Shown here: piece by piece, positions 26,156 through 35,680 of the stretch
How positions within the stretch are numbered: the first letter of the stretch is position 1
How the letters are laid out: every line of letters starts with the position of its first letter
Source of the DNA: MGBC114844 sp910585855
GTDB taxonomy: Bacteria; Bacillota; Clostridia; Lachnospirales; Lachnospiraceae
Direction: 5' to 3'
Length of the DNA: 64,000 bases
Assembly: GCA_965646165.1 (NCBI GenBank)
Contig: CBFFYP010000002.1
Span: 1-64,000 of the forward strand
Position numbers and translations under genes: made by a program
Notes under the pieces: model-generated
Databases searched by the model: none
Told to the model about the DNA's origin: nothing
What the model saw: the letters and a program-made list of their open reading frames with translations, nothing else

Positions 26156-28300
26156 ATGTCACGAACAGAGAAAAAGGTAAAACCGATATCTTCTGAAAAG
26201 AGTATTAGTAAGAAGATTATGTCAAAGCTGGCACTGATGATGGGGATTATCTTTTTAGTAGCGATTGCTGCTGCTGGTGCGCTGTCGGTTCGATCTTTGA
26301 CAGAGGCTACAAATGAAAAGCTGGTTTCGGTTGCTTATGAAAATGCATTTTTAATTGTGAATGATATTGAAAATTCATATGGAAAAGCAATAGGATTTAC
26401 AGAAGCACTTCGGAATATTACAGAATTAGATCCGAGTGAACAGCGTAGGGCGATTGATACTGCTTTAGTAGGAGTACTGGAGGGAGATGCGAATTATACA
26501 ACAGCATTTGCCTATTTTGAGCAGAATCGTATTGCAGATGCCAATGGACAGCCTTACAGTGTTTCAAAGAAGGATATTGCTTATGAAGCAGTTGTATATC
26601 CAAATCCAGATGGTTCAGGTTATCTTTTTGAAAAGCATGAAGACGCATTTGATAATTATGAAAAAGAGTATTGGATGGAAATGAAAGAAACAGGTCAGCC
26701 TTATATCTATGAACCTTATATTTATAATTTAATGGGAAAAGATATTATGATGATTAGTATTCTTGCTCCTATTTGGGATGCAGACGGAGTATTTCTTGGT
26801 GTCGGCGGTGTGGATATGGCATTGGCAGATATGCAGAGTATGCGGTATGCTGGTACAGGATATCGTTCGACTCATATGGTGGCTCTTGCGGAGGATGGCA
26901 CGATTTTAGTGGATTCTGCGAATGTTTCTACTGTAGGAAAAAAAGTTTCCGAGGTAGGATATGATAAAATTTGGGAGCATGGAAAAAAGGTGTATTCTAT
27001 GCCGGAAGGGGACTATGAAAACAGTTTATTTGTGATAGATAAAAAGGAAATGAATTTTGCTACAGGGAAAAAAGGGATTTCTGTTACAATTCCTTTGAAG
27101 ATAAGTGCTGGAAATCAGTGGACATTATATATTGCAATTAATCAGAGTGAATTTTATATCACAATTATAGAAGGAATTGGAAAGTTAACATTTATTATTG
27201 TTGTACTTGCTTTTTTGATGTTACATTTTGTATCTTCTACTTTAAAAGATTGTCTTGCTCCGTTTCAGGAAATTATGGAAGGAGCTTCAAAATTGGAAGC
27301 AGGTGACTTGAAGATACATATTAATGTCAATACAGAAGACGAATTAGGACGTTTGGCACAGGCATTTAATCATATCAGTACAACAATGAACAATTATGTC
27401 AATGATATTTCACTGCAGCTTTCCGAGATGGCTTCTAACAATATGGATATTGCAATTACACAAAATTATATCGGAGATTTTATTCCGATTCAAAATTCTA
27501 TAGAAAAGATTTCTGTGTCTTTAAATGATACACTGCATCAGATTACTCTGTCGGCAAATGTGGTTTCGGATGGAGCAGACAGTGTGGCATCGGAATCACA
27601 GCTTCTTTCTAATGGTCTTTCTGAGCAGGTAATGGCGATTGCAGAATTAGCAGTTTCGATTGATGAATTAGTGGAAGATGTAAAGGGAAATGCAGAAGAC
27701 GCACAAGTGGCAAATAATATTGTATCAGAAGTAAGAGAGAAAATTCAAAAAAGCAATAAAGAAATGGCACTTTTGACAAATGCTATGTCCGATATTAATC
27801 AGTCATCAATGGAAATTCAAAATATTGTAAATACCATTCAAAATATTGCAGATCAGACAAGTTTACTTTCTTTAAATGCTTCGATTGAGGCTGCACGGGC
27901 AGGAGCAGCAGGAAAAGGATTTGCAGTTGTGGCAGATCAGATTCGGGAATTGGCAGAGAGAAGTGCAGATGCAGTAAAACAAACAGAAGGTTTGATTGCT
28001 ACTTCCTGTCAGGCGGTAGAGCATGGAATTGAAATTGCAGATAATACAGCAGCATCATTGGCTGAGGTTGTAAGAGGAGCAGATGAAGTATCTAATTCTG
28101 TAAATAAGATTAGTGACGCTTCTCAAAAACAGGAAATGGTATTGGAACAATTAACGCAAAATGTAGATTTGATTAGTCGAACGGTTCAGTCAAATTCGGA
28201 GGCAGTACAAAAAAGTACTTCTACCAGTGAACAATTATCAGAACAGTCAAAACAGTTGTATACTTTAGTAAATCGATTCCGATTAAAGAAAATAAAATGA
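26156..28300 (+). CDS. Methyl-accepting chemotaxis protein with dCache sensor
   Basis: A 714-residue chemoreceptor. It has a cytoplasmic leader, a first membrane helix (about 24-48, LALMMGIIFLVAIAAAGALS), a large extracellular double-Cache sensor (to about 350) with YWMEMKETGQPYIYEPYIYN, a second helix (IIVVLAFLMLHFVSS), a HAMP linker and the signalling hairpin with NASIEAARAGAAGKGFAVVA. The dCache domain typically binds amino acids or similar small ligands. Start 26156 is placed 6 nt after TTAGGAGG; the ATG at 26150 overlaps that site. It separates spmA from spmB and has its own promoter. Confidence 0.93.
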   Translation: MSRTEKKVKPISSEKSISKKIMSKLALMMGIIFLVAIAAAGALSVRSLTEATNEKLVSVAYENAFLIVNDIENSYGKAIGFTEALRNITELDPSEQRRAIDTALVGVLEGDANYTTAFAYFEQNRIADANGQPYSVSKKDIAYEAVVYPNPDGSGYLFEKHEDAFDNYEKEYWMEMKETGQPYIYEPYIYNLMGKDIMMISILAPIWDADGVFLGVGGVDMALADMQSMRYAGTGYRSTHMVALAEDGTILVDSANVSTVGKKVSEVGYDKIWEHGKKVYSMPEGDYENSLFVIDKKEMNFATGKKGISVTIPLKISAGNQWTLYIAINQSEFYITIIEGIGKLTFIIVVLAFLMLHFVSSTLKDCLAPFQEIMEGASKLEAGDLKIHINVNTEDELGRLAQAFNHISTTMNNYVNDISLQLSEMASNNMDIAITQNYIGDFIPIQNSIEKISVSLNDTLHQITLSANVVSDGADSVASESQLLSNGLSEQVMAIAELAVSIDELVEDVKGNAEDAQVANNIVSEVREKIQKSNKEMALLTNAMSDINQSSMEIQNIVNTIQNIADQTSLLSLNASIEAARAGAAGKGFAVVADQIRELAERSADAVKQTEGLIATSCQAVEHGIEIADNTAASLAEVVRGADEVSNSVNKISDASQKQEMVLEQLTQNVDLISRTVQSNSEAVQKSTSTSEQLSEQSKQLYTLVNRFRLKKIK

Positions 28301-28383
28301 AACAAAGGATAAAAAAAGAAAAAGAATGATATTTTTTATAAATCAGAATAAAATAGAATAAGGTGAAAGGGAGCAGGACTTTT

Positions 28384-28908
28384 ATGAAAATTATTCTATA
28401 TTTGTCTGATATGCTGATTCCGTTGGTTATATTTTATATTGTATGTTTTGCAGTTACGAAAAAAACTTCTGTATATGAAAGTTTTGTAGTCGGAACAAAA
28501 GACGGAATCAAGACAGTTGCAGGAGTGATGCCTACCTTAATTGGGTTAATGATGGCAGTGGGAGTGCTGCGTGCGTCTGGATTTTTGGAATTTTTAGGAG
28601 AACTTTTAGGAGGAGCAGTGGAAGTGACTGGTGTTCCAAAAGAAGTATTTCCGGTTATTTTAGTACGTATGGTATCTTCCTCTGCTGCAACTGGATTGGT
28701 ATTGGATATTTTTAAAAATTATGGAACGGATTCTTACATAGGGATATTAACTTCTATTTTAATGTCTTGTACGGAAACCATTTTTTATACTATGTCTGTT
28801 TATTTTATGACAGTAAAAGTAACAAAGACACGCTGGACTTTGGCAGGGGCATTGATTAGTACGGCTGCAGGAATTGGAGCAAGTGTTTTTTTGGCGAGAA
28901 TGATATAA
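28384..28908 (+). CDS. spmB: Spore maturation protein B
   Basis: A 174-residue membrane protein, close to the usual SpmB length. Conserved parts are GTKDGIKTVAGVMPTLIGL, VFPVILVRMVSSSAATGLVL and TSILMSCTETIFYTMSVYF. It works with SpmA in late sporulation. Start 28384 is chosen over the GTG at 28363 because AAAGGGAG lies 10 nt upstream. No terminator is visible between the chemoreceptor and spmB, so read-through from the receptor promoter may drive it. Confidence 0.93.
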   Translation: MKIILYLSDMLIPLVIFYIVCFAVTKKTSVYESFVVGTKDGIKTVAGVMPTLIGLMMAVGVLRASGFLEFLGELLGGAVEVTGVPKEVFPVILVRMVSSSAATGLVLDIFKNYGTDSYIGILTSILMSCTETIFYTMSVYFMTVKVTKTRWTLAGALISTAAGIGASVFLARMI

Positions 28909-28929
28909 AAAGATCCCAAAAAGAGGAGT

Positions 28930-28954
28930 GCCTCGGGTATTTTTAACCCGAGGC
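28930..28954 (+). terminator. Terminator after spmB
   Basis: Nine-bp GC-rich stem GCCTCGGGT / ACCCGAGGC with loop ATTTTTA, 21 bp after the spmB stop. The T-tract after it is short (TATTATG), so strength is uncertain. Confidence 0.6.
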
Positions 28955-29166
28955 TATTATGAAAAAATTGTATACGAAATAATCCAAACTTAAAAATGTA
29001 GGTATCTATTTCTTAACTATTTATAGTATAGAGATAGGATATGAATAAATTATGAATAAAATACGAAATAATTGTAAAAAGTAGTGTAAAATGACGAAAA
29101 AAGTTGTATGATAAAAAAAGTACTCAGCAAAAGTAACAAAAAGAAAAAAGAGTAAGGGGACACACT

Positions 29167-29772
29167 ATGGAAGGTTTGTTAGGAGCATGGAGAAGGCTGC
29201 TGGATCTGCCGGAGAAAACAGAACAGTCAGCTAGAGTAGACAGAAGATCATCTACAAGCGGAAGAGGAAAAAAGACTGGAAGTCATATACAAAAAACATC
29301 GGCTGAAAGAGCAGTAGAACGATTGGCAGAAAAGGAAAATATTTCAAATTCGCTGCCGCAAAGTCCAATAGAAGAAGCGGATAGATCCGAACAGAAAAAT
29401 GTGGGCAGTCTGAAAAGCAAAAAGGGAACAATAGGGGAACAGACAGCAGCTACAAAAGAGCTGCCTATACTTACTTCTGAAGAGATGAAAAAGATTGTGG
29501 AGGAAGCACTGAGTGAAATAAGCGATACAGAAGAGATAAAAGAATATTTGGCACAGCATTTTTCTATATTGGAAAGTCAAATTACATCTGTTCGAAATGT
29601 GCAAAAGCAAGAGGTAATTGCCGTTGCCGTTCGGGAGGTGCAGGAAAAAGTAGATCTGATTCGTTTAGATACACGAAAGACAGGGAGTATAAGAATTATA
29701 CTTGGTATTTCCATAGGATGTAACTTGATTACTTTGGCTGTTTTAGTGGCTTACATATTGCATTTTATCTAA
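29167..29772 (+). CDS. Hypothetical protein with C-terminal membrane anchor
   Basis: A 201-residue protein I do not recognise. Residues 1-100 are polar, Lys/Glu/Ser-rich and probably disordered. Residues 105-170 form an amphipathic, likely coiled-coil region (MKKIVEEALSEISDTEEIKE, then VRNVQKQEVIAVAVREVQEK). Residues 176-200 are one hydrophobic helix at the extreme C-terminus. This fits a tail-anchored protein facing the cytoplasm. ATG follows AAGGGGAC. It is monocistronic, after a 258-bp gap that holds only the spmB terminator and AT-rich DNA. Confidence 0.7.
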   Translation: MEGLLGAWRRLLDLPEKTEQSARVDRRSSTSGRGKKTGSHIQKTSAERAVERLAEKENISNSLPQSPIEEADRSEQKNVGSLKSKKGTIGEQTAATKELPILTSEEMKKIVEEALSEISDTEEIKEYLAQHFSILESQITSVRNVQKQEVIAVAVREVQEKVDLIRLDTRKTGSIRIILGISIGCNLITLAVLVAYILHFI

Positions 29773-29847
29773 TATTTATCAAATAATAAAATAATTATAA
29801 TTATAATTTTTATCGAAAAATACATAATAAATAAGTTTACTTTGCCT

Positions 29848-29884
29848 GCCGGACGAATAGAAGTACAGTTTTTATTCATCCGGC
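29848..29884. terminator. Bidirectional terminator-like hairpin
   Basis: Stem GCCGGACGAATA / TATTCATCCGGC (one mismatch) lying between the convergent hypothetical gene and the S1-domain gene. T-rich and A-rich flanks (TTTTTATTC, CTATTTTATG) allow action on both strands. Confidence 0.6.
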
Positions 29885-29938
29885 TATTTTATGCATATGG
29901 GTACTTATAGGGAGAAAATCTTCCCTACTTGATTGACA

Positions 29939-30934
29939 TTACAATTTTAACCCTTTTAATAGTGTACCTAAACTAGTTCCAATAGAATGTTCTTTTGGGA
30001 TTTCATAGTCTAAAATTTCTTCTGAAGGATCGGTTGTTTTGGCAAGTGCTTTTATACTAAGACCAATTTTTCCGTTTTCTACGGAAATAACTTTTACTTT
30101 CACATTTTGTCCTTGTTTTAATACAGCACTTGGATGTTTGATACGTTTTTCGGAAATCTGCGAGATATGAACCAGTCCAGATAATCCGTTTTCTAATTGA
30201 ATAAAAGCACCATAAGATTGAATAGAATCTACCACTCCGTTCATTACAGAACCTACTGCTACTTTTGCAACTTTTTGATTGGTTTCAGTGGCTTGCTTTT
30301 CTAGGGCAGGTTCTTTAGCAGAGAGAACTAGTTTCTTTTCTTCTTCATTTACAGTTATTACAACAGCATCTACTGTTTTATTGAGCCATGGTTCGGTATC
30401 TTCTACAAAAGTCACATCTAATTTAGACGCCGGAATAAAACCACGAATTCCCTCTACATAGGTGATAACGCCTTTATTTACAAGACCACTGATTTTAACT
30501 GGAATTACAGTATGGTTAGATTGATAGGTACGAAGTTTGTCCCATGCAAGCAGATCATTGGCTTCTTTTTTAGAAAGGACAATATGACCTTCCCCATCAT
30601 CACGGCGAATTACGGTTGCGGTAATTTCATCTCCGATATGGATGTCCTGCATGACTTTGAAATTTGGATCATTGCTGAGATCCTCTGCATGGATAATGCC
30701 GTCTGTATAGTATTTTAGATCCAGTGTAACAAGGGTTTCTGAGAGATCAATAACTGTACCAGTTAAAATATCGCCTTCCCGAATTGTTTTATAAGAGGCT
30801 TCTAATTCTTCTTTATAATCTTCCATTGTTTCCTTTGGTTCTTCGGGTGTATTTTGTTCGCTTTTATCGCTTGGATCTAATGATGTCGTTTCTTTTGTAG
30901 GCTGTGTTTGTTCTGTTTTCATTTCTTCTGTCAT
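29939..30934 (-). CDS. S1-domain RNA-binding protein (ribosomal protein bS1-like)
   Basis: A 331-residue protein with an acidic, low-complexity N-terminus (1-50) and three S1 OB-fold repeats: GDILTGTVIDLSETLVTLDL (about 54), the weaker repeat near 142 (VIPVKISGLVNKGVITYVEG) and GSVMNGVVDSIQSYGAFIQL (about 228) with GLVHISQIS. It resembles the short S1 homologues of Firmicutes that bind mRNA or ribosomes and lack the full six repeats of E. coli S1. ATG is preceded by AAAGGAG. Single-gene unit. Confidence 0.87.
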   Translation of the reverse strand: MTEEMKTEQTQPTKETTSLDPSDKSEQNTPEEPKETMEDYKEELEASYKTIREGDILTGTVIDLSETLVTLDLKYYTDGIIHAEDLSNDPNFKVMQDIHIGDEITATVIRRDDGEGHIVLSKKEANDLLAWDKLRTYQSNHTVIPVKISGLVNKGVITYVEGIRGFIPASKLDVTFVEDTEPWLNKTVDAVVITVNEEEKKLVLSAKEPALEKQATETNQKVAKVAVGSVMNGVVDSIQSYGAFIQLENGLSGLVHISQISEKRIKHPSAVLKQGQNVKVKVISVENGKIGLSIKALAKTTDPSEEILDYEIPKEHSIGTSLGTLLKGLKL

Positions 30935-31259
30935 CTTGAAACTCCTTTCTTTTGGTCATGGTGATAGAGAAAGTATAACATATTCTTTTTATAGGCTCAA
31001 GGTTTTGTTTTTTTGGCTGTATCTCCAACCGAAAATGGAGTGTTTGTAGAAATTTACTGTGAGCATTTATAATAAAAACGTTTAAAGGAATAGCGGAAGG
31101 TAGGTTATATTAAGTAATTAAAAATATGAACAAATAGATTGAAATGTGATATAATAGGCTTATAAAGAAAAGAGATTTTATGAATAGTATGGAAGCGGAT
31201 TAGACTATAACCGTAAAGAATGGAATGAAAAAGATTAATAAAACAGGGAGGAAGGATTA

Positions 31260-32909
31260 ATGAGAGAGAAGAAACGTCCAGTGTTTGTAATTGGGCATAA
31301 GAATCCTGATACAGATTCGGTTTGCTCTGCGATTGCTTATGCAAATTTAAAGAAGAAAATAACGGGAGAGGAGTATGTGGCGAGAAGGGCAGGACATCTA
31401 AATGAAGAAACACAGTATATTTTGGAGCGATTTGGAGTGAAAGCACCAGAGTATATTAAGGATGTAGGGACGCAGGTAAAGGATATTGAGATTCGAGAAA
31501 CAGCCGGAGTATCGGAGAATATTTCATTGAAAGAAGCTTGGACTTTGATGAAAGAAAACAATGTTGTGACTCTTCCAATTACAACAAAGGAACGTAATTT
31601 GATTGGGTTAATTACGATTGGGGATATTGCGACTTCTTATATGGATATGTATGACAGTTCGATTCTTGCTACAGCAAATACAAAGTACCAAAATATTATT
31701 GAAACATTGGATGCTACACTGGTGATTGGGGATGCAGAGGCTTATTTTAATAAAGGAAAGGTACTGGTTGCGGCAGCGAATCCAGATTTAATGGAAAATT
31801 ATATTGAACCAAATGATTTGGTAATTTTGGGAAATCGTTATGAGTCGCAGCTTTGTGCAATCGAGATGAATGCTGCCTGTATTATTGTCTGCGAGGGTGC
31901 GCCTGTATCATTGACTATTAAGAAGCTGGCAGAGGAGGAACACTGTACAGTAATTAGTACGCCGCATGATACTTTTACGGCAGCCCGTTTGATTAATCAG
32001 AGTATGCCGATTCGTTATTTTATGAGGCGGGAGCATTTGATTACATTCCATGTAGATGATTTTACAGAGAAATTAAAAGAAGTGATGTCAAAAAAACGGC
32101 ATCGGGACTTTCCTATTTTGGATAAACAGGGGCTTTATATTGGGATGGTTTCTAGGCGAAATTTGCTGAATTCGGATCGAAAAAAGGTAATTATGGTGGA
32201 TCATAATGAGAAAAATCAGGCAGTGGATGGAATTGAAAATGCGGAAATTTTAGAGATTATTGATCATCATCGTCTAGGGAGTGTGGAAACTATTTCACCG
32301 GTATTTTTTCGAAATCAGCCGCTTGGCTGTACTGCTACAATTATATATCAGATGTATCAGGAGGCGGGAGTTTCTGTAGATAAGATAACAGCAGCACTGC
32401 TTTGTTCGGCGATTATTTCGGATACGCTGATGTTTCGTTCGCCTACTTGTACAGCAGTGGATCGAAATGCAGCGCAGGAATTGGCAGAAATTGCGGAGAT
32501 AAAAATAGAGGAATTGGCAAATGATATGTTTCGGGCAGGGAGTAATTTAAGATCGAAAACGCCGGAGGAGATATTTTATCAGGACTTTAAAAAGTTTTCT
32601 ATGAACGATACGACATTTGGAGTGGGTCAGATTAACTCGATGAACAGTGAGGAATTGACAGAGTTAAAGGGACGGCTGTACCCTTATATGAAGGATTTGA
32701 TTAAACATGCCGGAGTTCAGATGATTTTCTTTATGCTTACGGATATTGTGAAGGAATCAACAGAGTTGATTTTTGTAGGAGAGAGTGCAGAACAGTTGAT
32801 ATCAGATGCTTTTAGTATTCGAGCTTTGGGAGACAGTTTTATTCTTAATGGTGTGGTTTCTAGGAAGAAACAACTGATACCGGCAATTATGGCAGATATC
32901 CAGCAATAA
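31260..32909 (+). CDS. ppaC: Manganese-dependent inorganic pyrophosphatase with CBS domains
   Basis: A 549-residue family II pyrophosphatase hydrolysing PPi. The DHH catalytic domain is split: VIGHKNPDTDSVCSAIAY (metal ligands, residues 9-26) at the start, then a regulatory insert with two CBS motifs (about 70-125 and 250-300) and a DRTGG-like region between, then the rest with DHHRLGS and RSPTCTAVDRNAA. The length matches nucleotide-regulated CBS-PPases, where AMP inhibits and ATP or diadenosine polyphosphates activate. ATG follows GGGAGGAAGG. The upstream 325-bp gap with the S1 gene is divergent promoter DNA; I see no other element in it. Confidence 0.94.
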   Translation: MREKKRPVFVIGHKNPDTDSVCSAIAYANLKKKITGEEYVARRAGHLNEETQYILERFGVKAPEYIKDVGTQVKDIEIRETAGVSENISLKEAWTLMKENNVVTLPITTKERNLIGLITIGDIATSYMDMYDSSILATANTKYQNIIETLDATLVIGDAEAYFNKGKVLVAAANPDLMENYIEPNDLVILGNRYESQLCAIEMNAACIIVCEGAPVSLTIKKLAEEEHCTVISTPHDTFTAARLINQSMPIRYFMRREHLITFHVDDFTEKLKEVMSKKRHRDFPILDKQGLYIGMVSRRNLLNSDRKKVIMVDHNEKNQAVDGIENAEILEIIDHHRLGSVETISPVFFRNQPLGCTATIIYQMYQEAGVSVDKITAALLCSAIISDTLMFRSPTCTAVDRNAAQELAEIAEIKIEELANDMFRAGSNLRSKTPEEIFYQDFKKFSMNDTTFGVGQINSMNSEELTELKGRLYPYMKDLIKHAGVQMIFFMLTDIVKESTELIFVGESAEQLISDAFSIRALGDSFILNGVVSRKKQLIPAIMADIQQ

Positions 32910-33031
32910 GAGAGATTTTTTTTGTTGTTATTTGGACTATAAAAATGTATAATAAAAGAAAGGCGCAGTTGATCCGATATAGTAAGAAACGGACAGATAA
33001 TAGAGTAGAATAAAGAGAGGAGTGTTTCGCT

Positions 33032-33697
33032 GTGGCAAAGCAGATATGGAAGCCCGGAAATATGATATATCCAGTACCAGCAGTTATGGTGACAGTGGCA
33101 GATAAGAAGGGAAAAGTGAATATTATTACGGTTGCTTGGACTGGAACAATTTGTACCAATCCGCCAATGGCTTATATATCGGTAAAACCGGAGCGTTACT
33201 CCTATTCTATGTTGGAAGAAACAAAAGAATTTGTAATTAACTTGACAACAAAGGAATTGGCTTTTGCAACTGATTTTTGTGGTGTAAAGTCGGGGAGAGA
33301 GGTGGATAAATTTCAAAAACTTTGTTTGACACAAGGAGAAGCAGTAAAAGTAGAAGTACCTGTTATAAAAGAAAGTCCGGTCAATATTGAGTGCAGAGTG
33401 ACAGAACAAAAGGAGCTTGGCAGTCATACCATGTTTTTGGCAGAAGTGGTAGCAGTACAGGCAGAGAACGCTTATTTGGATAAAAATCAGAGATTTGATT
33501 TTGCAATGGCAGAGCCGATTGTTTATAGTCATGGAGAATATTTTTGCTTGGGAGAGAAGTTGGGAAAATTTGGATATAGTGTAAAAAAGGGACAGAAAGA
33601 AAAAGGGATGTTACCTATGCGGATTTTTCCAAAAGAAGAATATGCTTCTGGAAAATCATCTGCGATTAAAAAAGGGAAGCGGACAGGACAGATATAG
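33032..33697 (+). CDS. Flavin reductase-family protein (FMN-binding split barrel)
   Basis: A 221-residue protein of the flavin reductase-like family. The N-terminal PVPAVMVTVADKKGKVNIIT and AWTGTICTNPPMAYISVKPE, followed by YSYSMLEETKEFVINL, are the FMN-binding split-barrel signature. Members are FMN-dependent reductases or flavoredoxins; the substrate is unknown. Translation starts at GTG 33032 with GAGAGGAG 9 nt upstream. It stands alone between the pyrophosphatase and the OLD nuclease. Confidence 0.9.
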   Translation: MAKQIWKPGNMIYPVPAVMVTVADKKGKVNIITVAWTGTICTNPPMAYISVKPERYSYSMLEETKEFVINLTTKELAFATDFCGVKSGREVDKFQKLCLTQGEAVKVEVPVIKESPVNIECRVTEQKELGSHTMFLAEVVAVQAENAYLDKNQRFDFAMAEPIVYSHGEYFCLGEKLGKFGYSVKKGQKEKGMLPMRIFPKEEYASGKSSAIKKGKRTGQI

Positions 33698-33774
33698 AAA
33701 TTAAATCGTTTAGGTAGAGGACTTGATAGAGATAGGATTTGTTACAAAGATTTTTGGAATTTGGAGGGCATCAT

Positions 33775-35631
33775 ATGAAGGTAAGCCATTTGCGAATTAA
33801 AAATTTCAAATCCATTCGGGAACTTTGTATTAAAGAAATGGATAATGCCTGTATTTTAGTCGGAAAAAATAATACTGGCAAAACCGTTGTATTAGAAGCA
33901 ATTCGTGCAGTAACAGGGGACTATCAAATAAGCAGCCGGGATTTTAACGACAAAGGGCGCTGTATTGAAATTGAGATTTGTCTGCAAATTACGCAGGGAG
34001 ATTTGGATATTTTGTATCGGAATGGGATGGTAAGCAAGTATAGAAATTATCAGGTATGGGAAAAGGATTTTCGGGAAAAGCTTCCTTCCTATCAAGAGGG
34101 AGAACTTAGTTTTACTTATGTGGTTCATCCAGACGGACAGTGTTTTTATGAGGATGGTGTGAAAAAGAATAATTTTCGGATACAAGAAGTACTGCCAAAA
34201 ATTTATTATATTGATCATACCAGAAATGTAGCAGAGATGGAGAAAGATTTTCTTTCTGTACAGACAGCAGAAGAACAAAAAAATATGAGCAGTGTTACTT
34301 GTATGTTTGATTCATCAAAACATTGTCAGCACTGTTTTCAATGCATTGGCATGATTCATAAAAAAACGCCGAAAACATTGACAGCGATTGAAACTGCCAA
34401 GTTGTTAGAATATAAGTTATATCAGACTAATATAGAAGATTTTTCTGCTACACTGAATAAGTGTTTTCGTATTAACAGCGGAAAAAATGAAGAAATTCAA
34501 TATCGTTTTGATTTTGATATTGAAAAGGTATTTCATATTGAAACTACTTTACATAGCAATGATTCCGCCAGAGCAAGAAGTATTCATGAATTAGGAGCAG
34601 GAACAAAAAGTATTTATCTGCTTTCTTTGCTAGAAGCATATATTGCAGGAGAGAGCAGTGTTCCAAGTATTATTATATTAGAAGAACCAGAAATTTATCT
34701 GCATCCGCAGCTTCAAAAGGCAGCAGGAAAAGTACTTTATAAATTATCCAAAAAAAATCAAGTTATTTTTTCTACGCACTCTCCAAATATGCTTTTTAAT
34801 TTTTCCAGTAAACAGATTAAGCAGATTGTTTTGGATCAGGACTATTATACGATCTGTAAAGAAGACGAAGAAATTGATGAAATTTTAGATGATCTTGGTT
34901 ATGCAGCAAATGATCTGATGAATGTAAGTTTTGTTTTTATTGTAGAGGGAAAGCAGGATAAAAGCCGTTTGCCGCTTATTTTAGAGAAATACTATTCGGA
35001 AATTTATACAGATGACGGGAAACTGCAGCGAATTTCAATTATTACAACAAATAGCTGTACAAATATTAAGACATATGCAAATTTAAAGTATATGAATCAG
35101 TTGTATTTAAAAGATCAGTTTTTAATGATTCGGGACAGTGACGGAAAGAAGCCAGAATATTTGGTTAAACAGCTTTGTAATTATTACAGTAATCGAGCAG
35201 ATGAAGAAAAAGGAGCAATTCCAAGAGTAACACCTAGAAATGTATTAGTGCTGAAGTATTATTCTTTTGAAAATTATTTTTTAGATCCAGTTGTTATGAC
35301 AAAAATTGGTGTTGTAAAAAGTGAAGAGGAATTTTATAAAATTCTTTATCAAAAATTTAAAGATTATCTGCACCGGCTACCAAGTGTCCGAAGGATGCAG
35401 CGGGTAATCGGAAAGAGAATTAATTCTGTAAAGGATATAAAAGAAAATATGGAAAGTTTCCGTATTTTTGTAAGAGGACATAATTTATATGATATTTTTT
35501 ATGGACAGTATTATGGAGAAGAGGAAACGGAGATTTTGCGCCGTTATATTTCAGAAGCACCAAGAGAAACATTTCGGGATATTTTAGATGCGATTGATCG
35601 ATTTGTATACTTTGAAAATCGAAAGAGATAG
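33775..35631 (+). CDS. OLD-family ATP-dependent endonuclease
   Basis: A 618-residue OLD protein: an ABC/SMC-like ATPase plus a TOPRIM nuclease. Walker A GKNNTGKT lies near residue 32, Walker B IIILEEPEIYLHPQLQ near 297, and the switch STHSPN after it. The TOPRIM part has FIVEGKQDKSRLP (near 386) and the acidic IRDSDGK. Residues about 175-200 carry a Cys-x2-Cys-x2-Cys cluster (HCQHCFQC), unusual for the family and possibly metal-binding. Some OLD proteins act in phage defence (for example Gabija GajA), but no partner helicase is adjacent. Start 33775 has TTGGAGGG upstream. Confidence 0.88.
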   Translation: MKVSHLRIKNFKSIRELCIKEMDNACILVGKNNTGKTVVLEAIRAVTGDYQISSRDFNDKGRCIEIEICLQITQGDLDILYRNGMVSKYRNYQVWEKDFREKLPSYQEGELSFTYVVHPDGQCFYEDGVKKNNFRIQEVLPKIYYIDHTRNVAEMEKDFLSVQTAEEQKNMSSVTCMFDSSKHCQHCFQCIGMIHKKTPKTLTAIETAKLLEYKLYQTNIEDFSATLNKCFRINSGKNEEIQYRFDFDIEKVFHIETTLHSNDSARARSIHELGAGTKSIYLLSLLEAYIAGESSVPSIIILEEPEIYLHPQLQKAAGKVLYKLSKKNQVIFSTHSPNMLFNFSSKQIKQIVLDQDYYTICKEDEEIDEILDDLGYAANDLMNVSFVFIVEGKQDKSRLPLILEKYYSEIYTDDGKLQRISIITTNSCTNIKTYANLKYMNQLYLKDQFLMIRDSDGKKPEYLVKQLCNYYSNRADEEKGAIPRVTPRNVLVLKYYSFENYFLDPVVMTKIGVVKSEEEFYKILYQKFKDYLHRLPSVRRMQRVIGKRINSVKDIKENMESFRIFVRGHNLYDIFYGQYYGEEETEILRRYISEAPRETFRDILDAIDRFVYFENRKR

Positions 35632-35680
35632 GATAAGACAGGCTTATATAGTATATAAAACTGTGAAGGGAGTTTTTTAT

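Noticed and set aside
29167..29772. Hypothetical protein as a phage or secretion component
   Set aside because: Only a C-terminal hydrophobic helix and polar repeats are visible; nothing supports a specific role.
33775..35631. Gabija defence system
   Set aside because: The OLD nuclease lacks an adjacent UvrD-like GajB helicase; neighbours are a flavoreductase and a chemoreceptor.
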